Assembly: GCF_026004115.1 (NCBI RefSeq)
Contig: NZ_BPIM01000001.1
Span: 1,178,001-1,242,000 of the forward strand
From: Meiothermus sp.
GTDB taxonomy: Bacteria; Deinococcota; Deinococci; Deinococcales; Thermaceae
DNA: 64,000 nt
Direction: 5' to 3'
Below are positions 40,144-49,351 of this stretch, piece by piece; positions within the stretch are counted from its first letter, which is position 1; every line of letters begins with the position of its first letter. Below the pieces are notes generated by a model that saw nothing but the letters and a program-made list of their open reading frames with translations, did no database searches and was not told where the DNA came from. The position numbers and the translations under genes were made by a program.

Positions 40144-42027
40144 GTGAGCGCCCTCTACCGCCAGGCCCGCCCCACCACCTTCGACGAGATGGTGGGCCAG
40201 GAGCACGTGAAAGAAGTACTGCTGAACGCACTTCGGCAGGGCAAGCTGGCGCAGGCGTATCTGTTCTCGGGGCCGCGGGGGGTGGGCAAAACCAGCAGCG
40301 CCCGCCTGATTGCCCAGGCAGTCAACTGTTCGTCCGACCCCAAGCCCTGTGGGGTCTGCGAGGGTTGCCGTCTGGTGCGGGAGGGGCGGCACCCGGATGT
40401 GCTGGAAATTGACGCCGCTTCGAATAACTCGGTGGAAGACGTACGCGACCTGCGCGAGCGCATTCTGCTGGCCCCCATCCTGGGGCAGCACAAGGTGGTG
40501 ATCCTCGACGAGGCCCACATGATGTCCAAAAGCGCCTTCAATGCGCTTTTGAAGACGCTCGAGGAACCCCCTCCGCATGTGATCTTCATCTTTGCCACCA
40601 CCGAGCCCGAGCGGATGCCCCCCACCATCCTCTCGCGCACCCAGCACTTCCGCTTCCGGCGGCTTTCCGAGGCCGAAATTGTCGAGAAGCTGCAGCGCAT
40701 CCTGGCCAGTTTAGGCCGCGAGGCGGAACCCCCCGCCCTGCAACTCGTCGCCCGGCTGGCCGACGGGGCCATGCGCGATGCCGAGAGCCTGCTGGATAGG
40801 CTTCTGACCCTCGAGGGCCCCCTCACCCTGCAACAGACCGAAGAGGCCCTGGGGCTGCCCCCGCAAGAGGCCCTGTTTGCTGTGGCCGAGGCCCTGGACA
40901 AAGGGCAGATCCGGCAGGCGCTGGAACAAGCCCAGCACCTCTACACCCAGGGGTTCGCAGCGCGTACCCTGGCCCAGGGGCTATTGGAGGCCTTACGGGC
41001 CGGACTGTACGGGCGCATGGGGCTGGGCACTGGCCCCCACCTGAACCAGCCCGAGGAGCGCATAGTGGCCGCCATGACCGCCCTGGACGAAGCCATGGAG
41101 CGCCTCCTCAAGCGCTCCGATGCGCTTTCGCTGGAGCTGGCCATCCTGAGCGCCTACCAGGCCCTCCATGCAGCCCCCGTCGCCTACGCCGTGCCTGCTG
41201 CCAGCCCGGCCATTCCCGATTTCGACCCCAGGCCCAAGAAGGTAGAGGGTCGAGGGCCAAGGGTCGAGGGCCAGGAAAGGAGTTCCATACCCCCCAGCGC
41301 CCTTGCATCGAGCGTGGCCGACCTGGCCTCGGAGTGGCGGCGGGTTATGGGGGCGCTCAAGATAACCATCCGGGGCTTCGTGCGCGAGGCCGAACCCCGC
41401 TTTGAGGAAGACAGGGTGGTGTTGTTGTTTCCGGAGCAAAAAAGCTTCCACCACCAGGGGGCGCAGAAGCACCTGGGTGAAATCCAGAAGGCGGTGCGGG
41501 AAGTGCTGGGCATAGAGCAGGTCGAGCTGCAGCTGGGGAAAAAAAAACTAACGGATGAGCCTCTGGCCCGTGCCTTCTCGCCAGGCAAGCCCATCCCACC
41601 GGCGGCCACCGGCCAAGTAGAGCCCGCTGTACCGCCAGCCGAACCTACCCCTGCTCCAGAACACCCACAACCACTACCCACTGAAAACCTTCCCATACCC
41701 CCGGGGAGCAGCGCTGCCCCTGTCGAGCCTGCCCCTGCCGACACACCCTGGGAAGAACCCAATCCATCGCTGCTGCACCCCCCGGTGGCCGGGCCACCCG
41801 AACCAGCGCCCTGGAACCCCGAAGCCTCGCTGGATCAAACCCCTCCCGAAGAGGCGTCGGATGATACCGAGGCCAAGCCCGCCAACGAGGCCAGTCTGTT
41901 AGAAGACCCGCGTTTTCAAAAACTGGTACAGCTGTTCGGCGGAAGGCTGCGCAAGTTTTACCCCGAGGCCCCGCGCGAAGCCGCCCTCGAGGCCGCTTCA
42001 ACCGACCTCGAGGAAGAGCCCGACTAG
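40144..42027 (+). CDS. dnaX: DNA polymerase III subunits tau/gamma
   Basis: 627 residues from the GTG at 40144 (read VSALYRQARPTTFDEMVGQE); the open frame upstream overlaps the polymerase gene and is not used. AAA+ clamp-loader ATPase: Walker A SGPRGVGKTSSA, the zinc site CGVCEGC with nearby Cys, VILDEAHMMSKSAFNALLKT (Walker B) and the sensor FATTEPERMPPTILSRTQ. A run of nine A residues at 41539-41547 (codons 466-468, KKK) is the transcriptional slippage site known in Thermus dnaX, giving the shorter gamma form. The C-terminal tau part is Pro-rich, then ends in a domain with DPRFQKLVQLFGGRLRKFYP. Confidence 0.95.
   Translation: MSALYRQARPTTFDEMVGQEHVKEVLLNALRQGKLAQAYLFSGPRGVGKTSSARLIAQAVNCSSDPKPCGVCEGCRLVREGRHPDVLEIDAASNNSVEDVRDLRERILLAPILGQHKVVILDEAHMMSKSAFNALLKTLEEPPPHVIFIFATTEPERMPPTILSRTQHFRFRRLSEAEIVEKLQRILASLGREAEPPALQLVARLADGAMRDAESLLDRLLTLEGPLTLQQTEEALGLPPQEALFAVAEALDKGQIRQALEQAQHLYTQGFAARTLAQGLLEALRAGLYGRMGLGTGPHLNQPEERIVAAMTALDEAMERLLKRSDALSLELAILSAYQALHAAPVAYAVPAASPAIPDFDPRPKKVEGRGPRVEGQERSSIPPSALASSVADLASEWRRVMGALKITIRGFVREAEPRFEEDRVVLLFPEQKSFHHQGAQKHLGEIQKAVREVLGIEQVELQLGKKKLTDEPLARAFSPGKPIPPAATGQVEPAVPPAEPTPAPEHPQPLPTENLPIPPGSSAAPVEPAPADTPWEEPNPSLLHPPVAGPPEPAPWNPEASLDQTPPEEASDDTEAKPANEASLLEDPRFQKLVQLFGGRLRKFYPEAPREAALEAASTDLEEEPD
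41539..41547 (+). promoter_or_regulatory. A9 slippery site in dnaX
   Basis: Nine consecutive A after GGGG. Adding one base leads to TGA within four codons, and adding two (or losing one) leads to TAA within two codons, so both slipped frames end at once and would give a gamma protein of about 470 aa. Confidence 0.85.
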
Positions 42028-42085
42028 CGCACCGGTAATACCAAATCCATATGAACCCCTTGCCTTCTCCCCGGAGGAAGAAGGT

Positions 42086-42149
42086 GGCGACACCCCGACC
42101 GCGCTATTTAACAGCGATAGGAACACGATTGACTGCACCTGGTGTCGCC
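42086..42149. repeat. Inverted repeat in the dnaX-csoR intergenic region
   Basis: GGCGACACC (42086-42094) and GGTGTCGCC (42141-42149) are perfect 9-bp inverted arms 46 bp apart; no gene lies inside. Significance unknown. Confidence 0.5.
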
Positions 42150-42249
42150 GGATGAGGGGGCTTGGGATGACCCTCAAAGCTAACTGCCTGGGTAAAGCTT
42201 GGTAGTAGGCCATGCCCGGTACCCATCACCTATAGAAAAAATAGTGGTA

Positions 42250-42255
42250 TAGACT
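42250..42255 (+). promoter_or_regulatory. -10 box of CsoR-type repressor gene
   Basis: TAGACT ends 8 nt before the ATG at 42264. Confidence 0.5.
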
Positions 42256-42263
42256 AAGTTCCT

Positions 42264-42539
42264 ATGAACACCACCGATCTCAACGGGGAAACCGTGGACA
42301 GTATCCTCAAGCGCCTGCGCCGCATCGAAGGGCAGGTGCGGGGTTTGCAGAAAATGGTGGAAGAGGGCCGCCCCTGCGAGGATGTGCTCACCCAGATGAC
42401 CGCTACCAAGAAAGCCATGGAGTCGGCCTCTACCCTGATCCTTCAGGAATTCCTGACCCTGTGCGCCACCGACATTGCCAAAGGCGACAGCCAGAAACCC
42501 GCCCAGATTGCAGCGATGCTGCGCAAGTTTGCCGGGTAA
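42264..42539 (+). CDS. Metal-sensing transcriptional repressor (CsoR/RcnR/FrmR family)
   Basis: 91 residues, the family's usual length. SILKRLRRIEGQVRGLQKMV is the family N-terminal helix; C38 in GRPCEDVLTQ and C67 in LTLCATDIAKG are in the positions of CsoR/FrmR metal or thiol ligands. Such helical tetramers repress copper, nickel or formaldehyde response genes, and no such target gene lies next to it, so the inducer is open (CstR-like sulfide sensing is also possible with two Cys). Probably leaderless. Confidence 0.9.
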   Translation: MNTTDLNGETVDSILKRLRRIEGQVRGLQKMVEEGRPCEDVLTQMTATKKAMESASTLILQEFLTLCATDIAKGDSQKPAQIAAMLRKFAG

Positions 42540-42547
42540 CAAAGAAT

Positions 42548-42809
42548 CTATCGCTTGAACAAAATGGAATTGGCAATTTCCAGACAGGCCTTTTCGACCT
42601 TCTGGGTAAGCGACGCCCGCTCGGCCTGGGAAGCCACCACCCGGTCAATGGCATTTCGCCAGACCTGATCGCGCCAGCTCGCAATAAGGCGCGAAATCAG
42701 CCATTCGTCCAGCGAACCCCACCGCCCGGCGGTCGCCCGCTTCTTCCCACCGGCGAAGGTGGTCTTGCATGCGTTCGATGATAGGTGCGGAGGACATGGG
42801 TTTTCTCAT
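42548..42809 (-). pseudogene. Internally deleted DUF5995-like gene
   Basis: The minus strand begins MRKPMSSAPIIERMQDHLRR then WEEAGDRRA, typical for the start of DUF5995 proteins. At about 42715-42730 it jumps frame directly to GSLDEWLISRLIASWRDQVW, typical of the C-terminal end of that family, and closes with KACLEIANSILFKR. The middle of the protein (probably well over 100 residues) is missing. The family's function is not known. No promoter was fixed. Confidence 0.55.
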
Positions 42810-43013
42810 CTTAGGGCGGGAGCGGCTAAATGCAAGAAGCCAATGCACCAGATACTCCGCGGCAATGCTGGGGCAGAATGCCCATGTGTCTTGCGTCGTT
42901 GGTCAAGGGCCGGTAAACCCGAGGACGCCACACATGCTGGCTTACAATAGGCCAGTAGCGTTTTAGCCCCGGGCCATGCAACATTCGCATTCATAGAGAC
43001 GGCAACGCCTTGT

Positions 43014-43919
43014 TTACCTGGGCAAACCAATCTCACGAATCCTGGCCACCACCCACTGCATAGCATCGCTGTTGCGGGCCGTGACGCCGCTGTGGTCCTC
43101 GCGTGACTGAAAGCGGAAAAGGTTGGCCTGCGAACCATCGAGCCGATAATCGGGGTCGTCGTCGAAGATGAAGTTGAGCGGGGCCAGGTTGGCCGGGCTG
43201 CGGCTGACCACCTCGAGGCCCACCCGCACATTGGGTGGAACCACGTCGTTGAGGTCTTGTTTGGTTGGCTGGCCCGGCACTGCAATCACCCTGCAAGGGT
43301 TGCCGCCTTCGTTATCGTTGAGCGGGAAAGGACGGCGCAAGCCCCGGACATCGTAGTAATCCTGGATGATGCGATTGTTGCGCAGGTTGTCGGCATCCCA
43401 GAAGCTGCAAATGGCATCCAGGTAGATAAAGTAGTCGAAGCGCACCTCGGGGTGGTTCCAGGCCAGCAGGCTGGCCCAGACGGTGCCGTGGGAGTGGGCC
43501 AGCAGCACCACCCGGGTAGGGTTCTCGAATCCCTTGATCCAGTACTCGTAGACCCGCCGCAGGTAGCCTTCGGCCTCGAGGTAACCGTTCTCCTGCTGCC
43601 TCGAGATGCCGCTGGTGTGGGCATACAGAAAAGCCGATACATCAAAATATTCCGTGCTGTAACCCAGACTACGAAAAGCCCCGGCCACCGCTTGGGCGGT
43701 CTGGCGCGGCGTGCTGCTGCGGGGAAATACCTCGTCGTCGAGGTAGCCATAGTTGTCGAACGGCGGGTTGCAGGCATCCCCCACCACCGGCAGCGAAGCA
43801 CAGCGTCCTGCAAATCCGATCACCACCACATCGGGGCTGCCGGCTGGCCGCAGGTTGCGCTCTGGTGGGGCCGGTATACAAGCAGATAGCAGTAACACCA
43901 ACCACAAAAGGTGCTTCAC
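43014..43919 (-). CDS. Lipoprotein, alpha/beta-hydrolase fold
   Basis: 301 residues. Signal peptide with lipobox (LLWLVLLLSACIPAP; Cys at about position 14). The nucleophile elbow is VVLLAHSHGTVWASLLAW (G/A-H-S-H-G), preceded by an extended N-terminal region with VVVIGFAGRCASLP. An Asp-rich region (NFIFDDDPDYRLDG) and the C-terminal REDHSGVTA may supply the acid and the catalytic His. It probably acts as an esterase or lipase at the cell surface; substrate unknown. GTG start with TACGCT 7 nt upstream. Confidence 0.7.
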   Translation of the reverse strand: MKHLLWLVLLLSACIPAPPERNLRPAGSPDVVVIGFAGRCASLPVVGDACNPPFDNYGYLDDEVFPRSSTPRQTAQAVAGAFRSLGYSTEYFDVSAFLYAHTSGISRQQENGYLEAEGYLRRVYEYWIKGFENPTRVVLLAHSHGTVWASLLAWNHPEVRFDYFIYLDAICSFWDADNLRNNRIIQDYYDVRGLRRPFPLNDNEGGNPCRVIAVPGQPTKQDLNDVVPPNVRVGLEVVSRSPANLAPLNFIFDDDPDYRLDGSQANLFRFQSREDHSGVTARNSDAMQWVVARIREIGLPR

Positions 43920-43926
43920 GGTTCAC

Positions 43927-43932
43927 AGCGTA
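43927..43932 (-). promoter_or_regulatory. -10 box of lipoprotein hydrolase gene
   Basis: TACGCT on the minus strand ends 7 nt before the GTG start. Confidence 0.35.
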
Positions 43933-44064
43933 CAACCGAGGATGGGCTTGATGGTCTCGAGCAGGCCCCAAAAACAGCCTTTCAAAAGCTTTTTTTGTGG
44001 CCAGGTGCGCCGTGCGGGGTCAGCGGGGGACTTGCACGAAATGGAGGGCAGTGTTATTTTGTGG

Positions 44065-44085
44065 AAAACGTTTACATAACGTTCT
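44065..44085 (+). promoter_or_regulatory. Putative LacI-family operator
   Basis: Two AACGTT half-sites at 44067-44072 and 44078-44083, 11 bp apart, within AAAACGTTTACATAACGTT; they lie 26-42 bp before the regulator's ATG and fit the central CG of LacI-type operators. Confidence 0.6.
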
Positions 44086-44108
44086 AAAGCAGCATTTATC
44101 GCTCGTTT

Positions 44109-45146
44109 ATGGCTACTCCTCGCACCAATCCCGATATCCGCCGCGTGGCAGCGGAGGCCGGGGTCTCTATTGCCACGGTCTCGAGGGTGCTCAACAACCC
44201 CGACCGCGTCAGCCCCCAAACCCGCGAGCGGGTGCTCGAGATTGCCACCCGCCTGGGGTATCAGCCCAATCCCAACGGCAAGCGCCTGCGCAAAGGACGG
44301 GCCGAGACCATCGGCCTGGTGATTCCCTCCCCCCAGGGCCGCTTTGCCGATTCATTTTTTCTGGAGCTGCTGGCCGGGCTGGGGGAAGGGCTCTTGGGCG
44401 CCGGTCTGGATTTGCTGGTAGCCACCTGCCCGCCGGGTGCGGAGGAGCTGACCGTCTACCGGCGGTTGGTGGAAGGCAAGCGGGTCGACGGTCTGGTTGT
44501 GGCCCGCACCCGCCGCTACGACGAACGCATTGCGTACCTACTCGAGCAAAACATCCCTTTCGTGTCGCACGGACGCAGCGACCTCATCACCACCCCTTAC
44601 CCCTACCTGGATGTGGATGGGCAGCAGGGTTTTTATATGGCCACAGCGCATCTGCTGCACCTGGGCCACCGTGAGATTGCCTTTATCGGGGCACCCCACG
44701 AACTCAACTTTGCCGCTCACCGTCTGGCCGGCTATCGGCAAGCCATGGCCGAGGCCAACCTCCCCCTCCGGCTCGAGTGGCTGCTCGAAGGCGACCTCAG
44801 CGAGAACAGCGGGTATCAGTTGGCCCAAAGTTTGCTGGAACCGCCCAGGCTCCCCACGGCCATCCTTTGCGCCAACGACCTCATGGCCATTGGGGTTCTG
44901 CGGGCTCTGCGCGAACGAGGCCTGCAGGCTGGCCGGGAGGTCTCGGTCATTGGCTACGACGATATCCCCCAGGCCCAGTACACCGACCCGCCGCTTTCAA
45001 CCGTACACCAGCCCTTCCGCGATACCGGCAAGCGGCTGGTGGAGATGTTGCTGGCCCGGCTGGCCGGGGTGCCGGTTGCAGCCTTGCAGGAGGTCTGGGT
45101 TCCCGAGTTGGTGTTGCGGGGGTCGGATGGTCCCCCGCCGACCTAG
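44109..45146 (+). CDS. LacI family transcriptional regulator of the sugar/glycerate locus
   Basis: 345 residues. N-terminal LacI HTH: RRVAAEAGVSIATVSRVLNN, then TRERVLEIATRLGYQPNPNG as hinge. The periplasmic-binding-protein-like domain has ETIGLVIPSP, HGRSDLITTPYPYLDVDG and CANDLMAIGVLRAL, ending with TVHQPFRDTGKRLVEMLLAR. The binding-protein gene starts 12 nt after its stop, so it is the first gene of the operon it likely controls. Two AACGTT half-sites upstream suggest autoregulation. Confidence 0.9.
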   Translation: MATPRTNPDIRRVAAEAGVSIATVSRVLNNPDRVSPQTRERVLEIATRLGYQPNPNGKRLRKGRAETIGLVIPSPQGRFADSFFLELLAGLGEGLLGAGLDLLVATCPPGAEELTVYRRLVEGKRVDGLVVARTRRYDERIAYLLEQNIPFVSHGRSDLITTPYPYLDVDGQQGFYMATAHLLHLGHREIAFIGAPHELNFAAHRLAGYRQAMAEANLPLRLEWLLEGDLSENSGYQLAQSLLEPPRLPTAILCANDLMAIGVLRALRERGLQAGREVSVIGYDDIPQAQYTDPPLSTVHQPFRDTGKRLVEMLLARLAGVPVAALQEVWVPELVLRGSDGPPPT

Positions 45147-45158
45147 AAGGAGGAAGGC

Positions 45159-46448
45159 ATGAAGAAGAGCAGGTGGTTGTGGTTGGGTCTCTTGAGCACC
45201 CTGCTGGTGCTGTCCGGGGTGCTGGCGCAACAGACGGCATCGCTATTGTTTGTCTCGACCCAGTTCACCCCCATCGAGGAAGCCCAGCGCATGCGCCAGG
45301 TGATCCTGAAGGATTTCCAGGGGCGGGTGGAGTTCATCCCCGAGGACAACGCCCCCTTTACCAGCCGCATTCTCTCTGAAGTGCGGGCGGGCCGGGTGAA
45401 TGTGGGCCTGGCCGGGGGCCTGCACGGCGACTTCCCGCCGCTGGTTGCCGCAGGTGCGCTGGATCCTGTGGACGATGTGCTGACCCAGCTCAAGGACCGC
45501 CGGTTCTCGCAATCGTTTGTGAACCTGGGCAAGATGGGCACGGGCAACCAGCTTTACATCCCCTGGATGCAGGCCACCTACATCATGGTGGCCAACCGGC
45601 AGGCCTTGCAGTATTTGCCGGCGGGCGCTAACGTCAACACCCTTACCTACACCCAGCTTAAGGCGTGGGCCGCCAACATCCAGCGGGCTACCGGTCGGCG
45701 CATGCTGGGCTTCCCGGCAGGCCCCAGGGGCCTGATGCACCGCTTCACGCAGGGATATCTGTATCCCTCCTACACCAAGAGCGCGGTCACCAAGTTTAGA
45801 AGCGATGAGGCCGAAAGCATGTGGCTCGAGTTCAAGAGCCTCTGGCAGCACGTAAACCCGCAGTCCACCAGCTACGACTTTATGCAGGAGCCCCTCCTGG
45901 CCGGCGAGGTCTGGATTGCCTGGGATCACATCGCCCGCTTGCGCGATGCGCTCAACCAAAAACCAGGCGACTTTGTGGCCTTCCCGGCCCCCATCGGGCC
46001 TTATGGCCGGGGCTTCATGCCGGTGCTGGCCGGGCTGGCCATCCCCAAGGGCAGCCCCAGCCGGGCCGCGGCGGTGGCGGCCATCGAGTACCTGACCCGC
46101 CCCGAGGTGCAGATCACCACCCTGGTACAAAACGGCTTTTTCCCGGTCATCCAGGTGCGCCTGCCCGACAACCTGCCCCAGGGCATCCGCATGGGGGCCG
46201 ATGCCATCGCGCGGCAGGCCCAGAGCAACGTGGCCCTGCCCAGCCTGTTGCCGGTGGGCCTGGGCGCCAGAGGCGGCGAGTACAACAAGGTCTTCCAGGA
46301 CACCTTTGCCCGTATCGTGCTGCGCAACGAAGATGTTCGCCGGGTGCTCGATAGCGAAGCCGCCAACCTGCGCCGCATCATGAACGAAACCCGGGCGCCC
46401 TGCTGGTCGCCCGACCCAGCCAGCAGCGGGGCCTGCCCGGTGAACTAA
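45159..46448 (+). CDS. ABC transporter substrate-binding protein (carbohydrate type)
   Basis: 429 residues. Signal peptide (MKKSRWLWLGLLSTLLVLSG, then VLAQ). Extracellular solute-binding protein family 1: VEFIPEDNAPFTSRILSEVR, LAGGLHGDFPPLVAAGALDP, LYIPWMQATYIMVANRQAL, AIPKGSPSRAAAVAAIEYLT. No lipobox Cys; it ends in a Cys-containing tail (CWSPDPASSGACPVN) that may form a disulfide. It has a strong AAGGAGGAA ribosome binding site. It would bind the solute imported by the two permeases that follow. Confidence 0.88.
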   Translation: MKKSRWLWLGLLSTLLVLSGVLAQQTASLLFVSTQFTPIEEAQRMRQVILKDFQGRVEFIPEDNAPFTSRILSEVRAGRVNVGLAGGLHGDFPPLVAAGALDPVDDVLTQLKDRRFSQSFVNLGKMGTGNQLYIPWMQATYIMVANRQALQYLPAGANVNTLTYTQLKAWAANIQRATGRRMLGFPAGPRGLMHRFTQGYLYPSYTKSAVTKFRSDEAESMWLEFKSLWQHVNPQSTSYDFMQEPLLAGEVWIAWDHIARLRDALNQKPGDFVAFPAPIGPYGRGFMPVLAGLAIPKGSPSRAAAVAAIEYLTRPEVQITTLVQNGFFPVIQVRLPDNLPQGIRMGADAIARQAQSNVALPSLLPVGLGARGGEYNKVFQDTFARIVLRNEDVRRVLDSEAANLRRIMNETRAPCWSPDPASSGACPVN

Positions 46449-46563
46449 AGCGGTTCTCTAAGCGCCGTAGGTGCCATTTGGGCTAAAGGAGCAGGGGTCG
46501 GTCTAATACACCGGCCCCTTTCCAAAGTGCGCGCCCGGCTCGGGAAGAAAAAGGAAGGGTCAG

Positions 46564-47415
46564 ATGCGTAGTGAACGGTACATACCCTACGTACTCATTT
46601 TGCCGAGCGTGCTGTTTTTGTTGTTCCTGTTCGCTTGGCCGCTCCTGGAGGCCCTGCTCTTGTCGGTGCGGGGCAGCGGGGGGCAGTGGACGCTCGAGAA
46701 CTTCCAGCGCATGGCCGCCGACCTCTACTTCAAGGATGCCGTCAAATACACCTTGCTGCTGACCGTGGTGATTGTGCCCTTGCAGGTGGTGATGGCCCTG
46801 GGGATGGCCATGTTGCTGGGGGGCATCTCCAAAGGCAGGGACCTGTTCTTGTATGTATGGACCATCCCGCTGGGCATTTCCGATCTGGCAGCCGGTATTG
46901 TGTGGCTGGCCATTTTTACCGAGCGGGGTTACCTCAACAGCTTTTTGCAGGGCATCGGGGTAATTCAACAGCCACAGCTCTGGCTTAGCTACGAGACCCC
47001 CTGGATGATTTTCCTGGCGGTGGTGGCGGCCGAAGTCTGGCGGGCGACGGCCATTGTGTTTGTGATTCTGGTGGCGGGCCTGCAACTGATTCCCAAGGAA
47101 TACGGCGAGGCCGCCGAGGTGTTTGGCGCCAGGCCCTGGCAACGCTTCTGGAAAGTCACTCTGCCGCTGCTGATGCCGAGCCTGCAGGTAGCCCTGATTC
47201 TGCGCACCATTCTGGCCCTCGAGGTCTTTGCGGTGGTGGTCGCCCTGGGCGGGCGCAACCTGCCGGTGCTGGCTGGCGAAGCCTACTACTGGTACAACGC
47301 CTATCAAAATCCGGGGGTGGCGGCGGCCTATGCGGTCATAATTCTGGGGATCTCGGTGGTCGCCACCATACTTTATTTGCGACTGATGCGCTCCAAGCAG
47401 GAGGGGGCCGCATGA
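46564..47415 (+). CDS. ABC sugar transporter permease (first)
   Basis: 283 residues, six membrane segments, MalF/UgpA type. The N-terminal YIPYVLILPSVLFLLFLFAW and the cytoplasmic EAA loop (EYGEAAEVFGARPWQRFWKV, then TLPLL) that contacts the ATPase are clear. Ribosome binding site GGAAGG. Its stop overlaps the next permease start (ATGA). Confidence 0.9.
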   Translation: MRSERYIPYVLILPSVLFLLFLFAWPLLEALLLSVRGSGGQWTLENFQRMAADLYFKDAVKYTLLLTVVIVPLQVVMALGMAMLLGGISKGRDLFLYVWTIPLGISDLAAGIVWLAIFTERGYLNSFLQGIGVIQQPQLWLSYETPWMIFLAVVAAEVWRATAIVFVILVAGLQLIPKEYGEAAEVFGARPWQRFWKVTLPLLMPSLQVALILRTILALEVFAVVVALGGRNLPVLAGEAYYWYNAYQNPGVAAAYAVIILGISVVATILYLRLMRSKQEGAA

Positions 47416-48212
47416 ACCTGCGTTGGCTCTATCTGTTTTTGGCGATCGTGCTGGTATTGTGGGTACTGATTCCCATCTTTCTGATCGCCACCCTGGCTTT
47501 TAGCGACCGCCCTTCGGTCTTTGCCTGGCCCAAGGGCCTCTTGCCGCTGCAGTTTTCCCTGGAGACCATCTCCTTCTTTTTTGGGGTGGAGGGGGTCTGG
47601 AAAGCCATCCGCAACAGCCTGACCGTGGCCGCCATGACCCTGGTTTTCTCGGTGCTGCTGGGGGCCCCGGCGGGCTATGCCCTGGCCCGCTACCGTTTTG
47701 CAGGCGCCGACGCCTACCGCCTGCTGATTCTGATGACGCGGGCTTTTCCCCTGGCCATTCTGGCCATCCCGCTGGCAGTGCAGTTCATCCAGGTGGGCAT
47801 CTACGACACCGCCTTTGGGGTGGCGCTGGTGCACACCGCGCTGGCCCTGCCCTTTGCGGTGCTGGTGACCAGCAGCCTGTTTCTGGGCATCCCCAAGGAA
47901 CTGGAAGAGGCGGCCTGGACCCTGGGCTGTAACCGCATCCAGGCCTTCCTTCGGGTGGTGCTGCCGCTGGCCCTGCCCGGACTGGCAGCCACCGCCATTT
48001 TTGCCTTTGTGATCTCGTGGAATGAGGTCTTTGCCGCTACCCTGCTCACCCTGCGCGAGCGCACCCTACCGGCTTTCTTGCTGACCTCGCTCAACGACTC
48101 TCCCCTGCCCTTCCGCTTTGCCGGGGGCTTCTTCCTGATTGTGCCGGCCTTGATCTTCATCTTCATCATCCGGCGCTACCTGTTTACCCTGTGGGGCATC
48201 GCCAACCGGTGA
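47412..48212 (+). CDS. ABC sugar transporter permease (second)
   Basis: 266 residues, MalG/UgpE type with six membrane segments. EAA loop ELEEAAWTLGCNRIQAFLRV, then VLPLALPG. ATGA overlap with the upstream permease indicates coupled translation and equal stoichiometry. The C-terminus is TLWGIANR. Confidence 0.9.
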   Translation: MNLRWLYLFLAIVLVLWVLIPIFLIATLAFSDRPSVFAWPKGLLPLQFSLETISFFFGVEGVWKAIRNSLTVAAMTLVFSVLLGAPAGYALARYRFAGADAYRLLILMTRAFPLAILAIPLAVQFIQVGIYDTAFGVALVHTALALPFAVLVTSSLFLGIPKELEEAAWTLGCNRIQAFLRVVLPLALPGLAATAIFAFVISWNEVFAATLLTLRERTLPAFLLTSLNDSPLPFRFAGGFFLIVPALIFIFIIRRYLFTLWGIANR

Positions 48213-48287
48213 GGGCGGCAAGGGACAAAAAAGAATCTTTGGGAGTTGCACCCCCAGCTTTTCAGCTTTCGACCCTCCAGGAGGTTT

Positions 48288-49349
48288 ATGGCTTCGATCC
48301 GAGTGGAAAACATCGAGAAAACCTTTGGCAAGTTCAAGGCTCTGAACGGGGTTTCGCTCGAGGTGCGCGACCAGGAATTTGTGGTGTTGCTGGGGCCCTC
48401 GGGCTGTGGCAAGACCACCCTGCTGCGCATTATTGCGGGCCTCGAGCAGGCCGAAAAGGGGCAGGTCTGGATTGGCGACCGCGATGTGAGCCAGCTGCCC
48501 CCCCGCGCGCGCAAGATTGCCATGGTTTTCCAGAACTACGCGGTTTTTCCCCACCTCACGGTATTTGAGAACATCGCCTTTGGCCTGCGCATGCAGAAGG
48601 CCGCGCCGGAGAAACTCAAGGCCAACGTGGAGCGAGCCGCCAACCTGATGCATATCGAGAACCTGCTCGAGCGCTACCCGGCCCAGCTCTCGGGCGGGCA
48701 GCGCCAGCGGGTGGCGGTGGCCCGGGCCCTGGCGGTCGAACCCGAGGTGCTCTTGATGGACGAGCCCCTCTCCAACCTGGACGCCCTCTTGCGCCTGGAG
48801 ATGCGGGCCGAACTCAAGCGTCTTTTGGCCGAGAGCCGCACCACCACCCTGTACGTCACCCACGACCAGGTAGAGGCCATGAGCCTGGCCGACCGCATCG
48901 CGGTGATGAACACCGGCTACGTGGTGCAGTACGACGAACCCATGAAGGTCTATCAGGAGCCGGCCAATACCTTTGTGGGCGGCTTTATCGGCAGTCCGCC
49001 CATGAACTTCTTGAAACTTCCGGTGGAGGGCCGGCAGGCCCGGATCGACTCGCTCAGCCTGGACTTGCCCATGGCGGCCCCCGGCCTGGAGGTTTTGCTG
49101 GGGGTACGGCCCGAGGATCTGGAAGCCTTTACCGTTCAGCAGCCGCAAAGCTTCCCCGCCGAGGTGCTGGTGGTGGAGCCCCTGGGGCCCCACCTCCTGC
49201 TAACCCTGCGCTTTGGCCCGCAGCACCTCAAAGCCACCGTACCCCCCGACTTTGCAGTCAGGGCGGGGCAAACCATCTGGCTTAAGCCCCAGCCGGATCG
49301 CCTGCGCTGGCTGGACCCCAGCAGTGGACAGGCCCTCGAGGCGAGGTAA
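48288..49349 (+). CDS. ABC transporter ATP-binding protein (MsmK/UgpC type)
   Basis: 353 residues from the ATG at 48288, chosen for the AGGAGG 4 nt upstream; the open frame before it has no ribosome binding site. Walker A LGPSGCGKTTLLRIIAG, Q-loop FQNYAVFPHLTV, signature LSGGQRQRVAVARALAV, Walker B VLLMDEPLSNLDALL, H-loop YVTHDQVEAMS. The extra C-terminal regulatory (TOBE/OB) domain is that of carbohydrate importers. It energises the two permeases before it. Confidence 0.93.
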   Translation: MASIRVENIEKTFGKFKALNGVSLEVRDQEFVVLLGPSGCGKTTLLRIIAGLEQAEKGQVWIGDRDVSQLPPRARKIAMVFQNYAVFPHLTVFENIAFGLRMQKAAPEKLKANVERAANLMHIENLLERYPAQLSGGQRQRVAVARALAVEPEVLLMDEPLSNLDALLRLEMRAELKRLLAESRTTTLYVTHDQVEAMSLADRIAVMNTGYVVQYDEPMKVYQEPANTFVGGFIGSPPMNFLKLPVEGRQARIDSLSLDLPMAAPGLEVLLGVRPEDLEAFTVQQPQSFPAEVLVVEPLGPHLLLTLRFGPQHLKATVPPDFAVRAGQTIWLKPQPDRLRWLDPSSGQALEAR

Positions 49350-49351
49350 AG

